Source: Metaphire vulgaris (Eukaryota > Annelida > Clitellata > Crassiclitellata > Megascolecidae). From it: a stretch of DNA of 64,000 bases. Under the pieces are notes generated by a model that saw only the letters and a list, made by a program, of their open reading frames with translations, had not been told where the DNA came from and made no database searches. Below are positions 23,201-32,200 of this stretch, one piece after another. Numbering within the stretch: position 1 is the first letter of the stretch; the number at the start of each line of letters is the position of its first letter. The position numbers and the translations under genes were made by a program. Where the stretch lies: the NCBI GenBank assembly GCA_018105865.1, contig CM030832.1, forward strand, positions 11,717,656-11,781,655. The letters run 5' to 3'.

Positions 23201-26200
23201 GGTGGAAAGTAGGCCAGGTATAATATTTGGTCCTGCAAGATTGCAACTGGTTGGTTATAACTTTAAGCGGTTTTTGTGTCTAAAATTCACCTATGGGCAT
23301 TTGTAATTTTAAAAATTTTCCGGAGGGTGACACCCCCGGAACCTGTTAAAAGGGGAAGGGGAAAGAAAGAGAGGGGAAGAGGGAGGAAGAGGTTAGGAAG
23401 GGAGGAGAAGGCAGGCGTTTTGCTCCGGTCATCATTTTTCCTAGTTACGCCAATGTTTATAGCCGATTATGTAGGACCTAGTCTAGTAAAGGAAGATTTA
23501 CAAGAGATCCCTGGTGGAAGTCTGGAGGGGTGATACAAGGAATCCTAGACAGAGCCCTAGGGCTCTATCTAGGCTTCCATGGTTGATACCACGAATTTAC
23601 TGAATTTACCCCACTGGGTGACACCAACCCTAGCGACCAGCTTTCATAGAAAATTTGAACTTCCTATTTATTCTGTTCAAAACTAGTTTTTGCCTTGGCC
23701 TACATTCAATCAATTGTCCTGATATTACTAATACTTTCAACAGAAACTGACCTCCAGCCTTGTTCTAATTCAGGCCTTAGCCCAGCACTTAAATCATCAG
23801 CAGAGCATTAACATGAAAATAACATTAAAATTATATGGATACATTCAGATACATTTCAAAGAAAACAAAATTAAGTTCAGCCAGTACAATGGAGAATTTT
23901 GATAAATCTAGGTCTCTGAGACAAACAGCTAAATTCAGTAACCTTCACCCTTCAAACAAACTGCAGAGATCATAGCAAACATATTACATGCAAACAGTTG
24001 GAAGACAACCTCCCTCAAGCACAATAAAAGCACCAAGATAAAGCCATGGCCGACCTCAGCAAATGGTCTGACTCAGAGATGGCCTCCCTGTCATATAGTT
24101 AAACTACTGAAAACAAAATAAGCAGTTTTGGGATAAATTTAGATGTTAAATCATTCTCTTATATTATTGTCTGGAAGGTTCGTGGGCTCTTACACCATCA
24201 ATATAATTACTGGTACCTTTACTGTCACAAAAATAAATGTGTGCCTCTGAAAATCGCTATTAACACCATGCTGTAGGTTGCAGATGATGCCTACCTAGTC
24301 TAACTGTCTCATACAAGGAATCAATACCATTTAGAAATGCTTGGTCTCATCTATCAAATAGCAGTCAGACTTCATATCCTGGCTGTTTTATAACCAGCAG
24401 AGAAAACTACATATCTGCTTTACATGTCTCACATTTCACTGATGCAGGGCTACTGGCTAGTTGAACAAAAACAGCACAAAACCTGTCTGTATCAGGTTTC
24501 AAATAGCCATGAAATGCCTGTCAGAGAACAATTGAAATCTATATTAATTATTGACTCTGAGATCTCACATTACAAGGAGAAACATTAAATGAACAGGGAT
24601 GTAGGCTACTTTACATGATTACCAGTATCTCACACAAATGATAAACAATACCAAAGTCAAGCTGAAATCTGCCACAAGAAATCCTGTAAACTATGCCTCC
24701 TATTCACCTGAGAAGTGCCAATAGTCATACAGTCAATGGTGTTACAATCTGAAACAGGCTTCCAATAATGGTGTAAAAACATAATCCCCCAGACATTACC
24801 CCTCCCCCAACATTATTCCTCTGTACACCGGATAACGTTAATCCCCCACCCCCACCCACCGGACACCTGGGGTATTACCAATTAGGCCAGATCCGCCTAC
24901 TCCCTTTGTTATTTGATCACACAGTGAATGCATTGAGACTTCTGTAGCTCTGCAATGCTCTCTCATCAAGAAAAGTGCCATTGAAACACTGGAAGGACTT
25001 GGACACATTCTTAGAAGCCTAGACTAATGGACCGTAAAAGTGACTGCAAAATGATTGATGAAGGGGAAAACTGCCATTGTAGACTTATTATTAAATCTAT
25101 GATATTGAGTTGCATTTTACATTACTTGTTTTTTTGTAACATACTGTACTGGGTGGGGGTATGTCCTGACGAGGATCGGGGTGGGGGTAGGTGGTGGTGG
25201 GAGAGTTCGGTCAGGGTCGGGAGGGAGGTCAGGGAGGTTAAGCCCGTCCCACATGTGAAATAAAACTGAAATAAAATTGAAACAAAACACAGACCAACGA
25301 ACGACGACATTGTTTTGTTTCAGTTTTGTTTCAGCGTCCCCACAACATGAAACAAAACAGAAGTGTTTCAGCAGAAGTAGGCGGAGCTAACCTCTGCCTG
25401 ACGTTGCACGTGGCATGGTTGTTGCTCGCTGATTGGTTAAAACACTGAAACATTGAAACAAAGTTCAACATGTCGAACTTTGTTTCAGGGTCCTGAAACA
25501 TTTTGTTTCAATTTTATTTCAGTTTTATTTCACATGTGGGGACGGTTGAAACTGAAACAAAACATTTTGTTTTGTTTCAGTTTTGTTTCAATTTTATTTC
25601 AGTTTTATTTCACATGTGGGACGGGCTTAAGAGTAACTATGGGGTCTTCTTAATAGACTGTTATAAGCAAATCAAGGCATCATAAAACAAGACAATTCAA
25701 AAATGCACAGAATAAATTTTAGCTGAATTGGAAAGTTTCAATTAGAGCAAATCTTCAAGTACATTTTGCAGTCCTATTCAGTGACTAGTGTGAAATTGTT
25801 TCTTCGACTGCATAATTGAAACATAATCAGGCAAATAACCAGTCAGAGCAATACGCATTGCATTTTGCAGGTGTTGGCCTGTAATAACGCTGCAATGTTT
25901 CGATTTAATGTTCATAACAGAAAATGCTGATTCACACACATATGTGGATTCAAACATTGTCAGGACATAAATTGCTAACTTCTTTCTTACAGGATACTGA
26001 GAATCTGGAACAAAGTTAGCCCAAAAGTTAATAATACCAATGTTGCTGAGCTTACATTTCAAAACATCAGAGCTTGCAAATCAGCTACTTCATTCTGCAA
26101 TAATTCATGCTTAACATTTGCAAAAACTGAACTCCCAATCTCTGTCCAATCACTATCAGGCTTAATAATGAAAGGATTGGAGACAAATAAAAACACAAGC

Positions 26201-29200
26201 TTCAGCCATCTGAAATCAATAAAACATTTCTCAAACTCAGGTTTCAACCTACAAAAGAAAAATTGACTTCTCAGAAACAGGTTGGGGGCTGTCCATTAAT
26301 TATGTCAACAATTTTTGGGCAATTGTTGACCCCACCCCCCTTGTCAACTTTCAGTTACCCCCCCATAATTACTTCAAAAACTTTTGACCCCACCCAGATC
26401 AATGACAGGTCTCAATAACAAGGTTAATATTTTTTGCGATGAACATTTTTTCCCTTTTTCGCTCGTCGAGTGTCAAAATGTGATGGTTATGACCTTTTTG
26501 CCATGCTTTTTTCCATTATAATAAGTAGTATTCCATGGAATTTCCTAGTTTTTGATTATTTGTAAAAGTGAAATTTTTGAAGTCAACTTCTCTTGACCCC
26601 CTCCCTGTCAACAACTGTCAAACTTTTTCAAACCCCTCCCTAAATTGTTGGCATAATTAATGGACAGCCCCTTGGCCAGGAGGAAGAACAGTTTTTAATT
26701 TATTCAAATTAAGCATCTTGCTGCCTTCCAAGTCATTCATGAAAATATCGACTTTTGTTGCAAATGAGAAGGATTTTCGTGTAAGTCCGTCACTGTTTTC
26801 TCTGAGCCTTGAAGTTGCAAATTTAATGCATTCATTTGTCCCATGATGTCAACAACAAATGCTAACTGTGCAAAAAGTCAAGAATTCAGTACTTTCTTTA
26901 TTTGTAGCAATTTTAAAAAACCCTGAAATATTTTCTCTCAGGTTCCAGAATATTCCCAAAACTCTCCCTTTGCTCAACCATCTGACATCATTGTGAGCAG
27001 TAAATCTCCAAGTTCTGCCAACACATTTTCAAGAAATGAATGCAAAAGACAATGCTGCAGTGCTGAATTGCATCGTAGAAAATTGGCCAATCACACAACA
27101 GTGACCATAACTAAATTTAGCTCATCATAAAGTTTTGAGCACAAAGCTGCTTGATGAATGATACAATGATTAGAAATAAGTTTAGAGTTATAATTTCCTT
27201 CATGCAAGAAACAAGTCCTCTGTCTTTCCCCATCATTGCAGGTGCCCTAACTGTTGTAAATGAAACCATTTTTGCAACATCAAGCCCTTCTGATTTCATA
27301 AACTGATGTAGGGCAGAAAACACATTCACATCACACGTCTGATTTAACAGTGGAAGCATTGTCAGAAACTTCAACGAATCTATGGCCACCATAAAATCTT
27401 CCAAACACACACACAGCTGGGAAACGTCAGTTCTATCTCTTGATTCATCACATGCTAGCATAAACAAATCAGCCTTTTTAAGCACCGACAGTAACTGGTC
27501 ACTGATATTTTCTGCAAGATCATCTGCACGACTGTCCGATAATGGCATTTGTTTATTCTGTTCTACGTGTTGTTTTTTTGTCATTGAATAAAACAGATGG
27601 TGCAGCTACCATGCATTCTTTAACAACTTCTGCATCCTGTAAATGATTTGTTATGTCTACCAAGAACCTATGCAATTCTTAATAATGCTTCTGTAAAGTT
27701 TACTTGAACAGTGATAGCTTTTGTCATCATCGAGGAACTGGCTTCCAACAAAGTCCTAAGGGCATTGATTTTATCAGATCAGAGGGCTGACTTTGCCAGC
27801 TATTTCTCATCGTAGTGCTCAGCAAGTTTTGACTTGAAATGTCTCTTTATAATTGTACTTTTAATTACATCCACGGTCTCATAGTAGATAATACACACTG
27901 TCTGTGCATTTGTGGTCAGGCAAAATAAAAAAATAATCATCTGCTCATGACTCATGAAATAACCAGTTTTATGTCTATTTTTCTTCGTTTAATTCTATTC
28001 GCCATAAGTACAATTTCAGCAGATTTTAAAATTTTTTAGCAAACAACCAGGCAGAAGGAAATGAAAATGTGCCAACTTATGATTGCAGTGACAACAGTAT
28101 TATTATTATTATTAATCAGCTAATTTATCCAAACGCTATAACACGACTAAGGCCATAGGCAAGAGCGATTTACAATCAATCACAGTAAGATTTGCGAAAC
28201 AAGTGCGATTTTAGCTTGGAGCGCTTAACGATTCAAAAGAAGTCGCTGCTGCAATCTCGCCAGGAAGGGCGTTCCACAGTAGCGGTTCCCACGAGTTACC
28301 GATCTTTCACCCAGCACGGCCGTCTTAGAAGGAGGCGGAACCAGAAGGCGGACTCGTTTGCTGGAACGTAGCTGTCTCGCGGAGTCTGGACGGGTCGATC
28401 TGTGTATTAGCGCCGACAGATAGTCAGGGCAGGTGGTGTCGTTAAGGGCCCGATAAGTTAGCATACATCTCTTGTATGCGATCCGCTCTGGTATCTTCAG
28501 CCAGTGTAGATTGTCTTTGAGCAGGGGAGTCACGTGTCCCCGCCACTTTGCTCCAAAGATCAACCTGGCGCCGCGTTCATGACTGATTGCAGCGGTCAAG
28601 TTGACAGTCAGGGAGACCAAGAAGGATCCCGTTACAGTAATCGAGCTTTGATATCACAAGTGCACGAACCACTCGGATCGCTGCTGAGATCGGGATGTAC
28701 TTTCGTATCTCTCTGATTCTACGGAGCTGACGGTGGCAGGCCGGGACACGCACTTACATGGCTCGCGAACGATAGGGTACTGTCGAAGGTCACGCCCAGC
28801 AGCCGCACCTGGGTAGCAGGGTCGATGGCGATGTCGCCTAACATCATCGGTGACCGATTTAGTTCGTGAAATCTTCTCGGGTACAGAACCAGATCAGTTC
28901 CGACTTTTCGGGTTCAGCGCCAGCCGTTTGTTCCGCCCAGCGCATAATCTCTCGGACACAGCATTCAAGGCGAAGACGAGGCAATCAGTCTCCGACGGAG
29001 CACATGAAGTGTATAATAAGCCATCGTCGGCATAGGCATGCCAGCCTAGTCCATGGGAGGCGGCTATCTTGCCCAGATCCGCCACGTATAGGATGAACAG
29101 TAGCGGACCCAGAGCTGACCCTTGGGGAACTCCCCACCTGACCGGGCGCGCATTTGACGTGTCGCCGGCCCAGATGACTGACGCCGTTCTGTCGGAAAGA

Positions 29201-32200
29201 TAGCTCCGCAGTAGATGGAGTGCAGTGCCCGTAATCCCGAACGAGCATTCAAGCCGCGCAACAAGATAGAGTGATCTACAGTCTCAAAGGCCGCTGAAAG
29301 GTCAGGGGCGCATAGCAAGGCGTGTTTTCCGTTGGTGATAGAGTCCACGATGTCGTTGTAGACCTTCAACAGCGCTGTCTCCGTGGAGTGGCCTCACCGG
29401 TAGGCGGACTGCTGGCTAGGCATGAGTCCGTTACGCACCAGGTGTGCAACCACCAGCTTGTTTACATGCCTCCAGCAGCTTTGAAAGAACGGAGATTTGC
29501 CACCGCCTGTAGCTCGCGGGATCAGCTGTGTCGAGGCCTGCCTTCTTCAGGTGGGGCGAATCAGAGCGTGTTTCCACGGCTGTGGAAATTCCCGTCGGCA
29601 AGGGCCGCTGACATAAGCGCTGTAAGGAATGGGGCCAACGTGGTAATGGTGTCCTTGAGAAGCCACATGGGAAGCGGGTCCAGCGCACATTGCTTATTTG
29701 GCGACGCTTTTACGCTCGATATCACTTCTTCTAGCGTCGGTGGTGCAAGAACGTCAAGAGAAGGACCCGAGAAGGTGGTGTACGTGGCAGGGCCAGTTCC
29801 ATCTGTTCGGTCGCGGATGTTCGCTACTTTGGCGTCGATGAAGTCGATAAGTAAGTAAGTAAGTAAATAGGCCAATATTTCAGACTCAAAATTTCTCAGA
29901 CAAAGAAAGCTGTGGCGGTCCACAAGAAACGAGGATATCCTTGTCCTCCTCATCCTCGCAGTCCCGGATGTGGGACCGCAGGCCGAGGTTTGAGTAACCC
30001 TGCATTAGGATATACAAAGGAAGTACAAACAAGCTTGCTTCCACCAAAGAAAATCAACCAAGCATTAAATTTCTTAAGGCTACCATTGCTAGCAGACCAT
30101 AGACGACAGTTTAAATAGGTCAGGCATGCGGGCAATGGGACTGTGCGGGCGTTTTTATTCAAATTTACAAGATATACTTTTTGCGCGGGCTATAGGTGGG
30201 TACGAACTACCTGTAGGTGCAGGCAATGTGCACGAAAAGACACTATATCAAACGTCTTATATTCTATGGGCTGCAACACAATAATTGGCCCAGCCAGAAA
30301 AATCGTGCCACACTGAATGAGTTAATGAACATAATGTACGTATTCAGTTCTCTGGTTTGAATTTGAGGATGGAATCACCCTCCTGTGAGCACCCTGTCTG
30401 GTGGAAATCAATGATGCCACCAGTGGCTCAAATACATAGTGATTCTGGTCAAAATACCACCAAATACCCTTTTTAACTAAAAATTACTTTCCAGCCATCA
30501 GCTCTTCCCTCAAAAATTTGCAATTGAATGCAAAAGCTGTCACCATATAATACTATTTTAACCACCAGAGCAACTACCAAAAAATATACTAATATGGATG
30601 GAAAGTGGTCTGTGACATTTACAATTGGCCTCTAACATCTACATCCAACTGAAGAAATATCTTTGCATTTTACTCACATGATTAATATTTTAGATTGGAC
30701 ATTTGATCTAGATATATGGAAATAAGGAGATGTTCTAATAAGAAATTTTAATGACAGATTTTTATTTATTGTCATTGTGGTTAACATTTATAAATAAATC
30801 AGCACTAACTTTAAAAGCTTTACATTGAAAAGAACATGGAAGTTTCATTCAACTCAATTATTTTGTCTTGCTTATAATGGACACTGAATCACTGTTCAGT
30901 AAATGCTGCAACCAATTAAATCAGCAAAACCACTTAACTACTGCAAAAATTTGTTTGCAAAGAAAATGAAATCCAAACCTTCCGTTTTTAGTTCAACTGT
31001 CTCCTCGCACCCATTTCGACGATTGGGACAGTAAACAAGTTGAAGCCCCATTTCTCGTAATGCAGAAAAATCTGGATTCACCTGAAAACAAAGTGCATCA
31101 CAAATGCATTATGGCTCCTAGAACTTGTAATTTTAACATGTAACCTAAACTGTATGTTTCATTAGATAATAAATGAAGCCCATGTTAGTCTTCGAATGCA
31201 CATGCTCTATTACATTTACAAATCAAAAGAAATCAATGCTGAGTGGTCTTTCAGTTCAAATCATAAATGGCTTAGAGGCACAATTTATGTCAACCTAATT
31301 TGAAAATGGACCACTAAATGTTCCTTCAGCTTATTAGACCATTTTTAAATGTGACACGGATATAAATCAAAATGAAAAAAGTCAATAAACAAAATGCAAC
31401 TGAACATCCAGTTAAAAAGCTTCCTGGCTCATCTTTAAAAGATGGCTTCGAGCAATTCTGACCCAAATTCAGTAAGCTTAGCTATAGTTTCAAGAAGACT
31501 GGGAAGAAAAATGGAAATTGCTAAATGAAAAAACAGAATAATCTCTTAAAGCAACCTGGAACCATTCACTATAAGTCACCTGAGCCCCAGAATAACATCC
31601 TGACTCTCCTGGAGTAAATCAGTTAAGCAATAACAGCATTCACACATGAAGAATGTGTAGGTGCTGTTATTTTCACATGTGTCTCACACAGGAAGAATCT
31701 TCCTGTGCAAGACACATGAAGCCTTCTGGTCAGAGGCGTCATTTGGGGGGGGGGCCATGCCCCCCAAGGAAATGAAAATATTAATTTATAATGTATTAAT
31801 GTGCAAAAAACAGGAAAACAGGGACGTCATTTGCATTTGGGGGGGGGCAAAAAAAGTCAGAAGCCCCTAAAGCCCTAAAGGAGCGCTTGACTAATCGTAA
31901 AAAAAGGACTGACAAGCAAAAAAAGGTCGTCAACTTTTTTGCAAACTCGTGAGGTCGAAAAATTGGAAAAATTCCCAAAAATTGAACAATTTTAAAATTT
32001 AAAAAAAAAATTCTCGCCCCCCCAAAGAAAAGTGTGAAATGACGCCACTGCTTCTGGTCCTGGACAGTCAAAACAATTTATGCCAGACATGTGCTGTCTG
32101 GATGTGCGTGGTAATACTGTCTACCCTGTATAAAATTTCATCAAGTTTAATTATTAAATATGAAATATTAAAGCAGAGGTGGGCAAAATATGGCCCACGG

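Noticed and set aside
23747..23800. possible missing TRAF exon on the minus strand before a GTCAGT donor
   Set aside because: Phase and residues do not supply a zinc-finger piece and no convincing acceptor is present.
29322..29858. 178-codon plus-strand frame
   Set aside because: Antisense of the reverse transcriptase on the minus strand, which carries the YADD and other family motifs.
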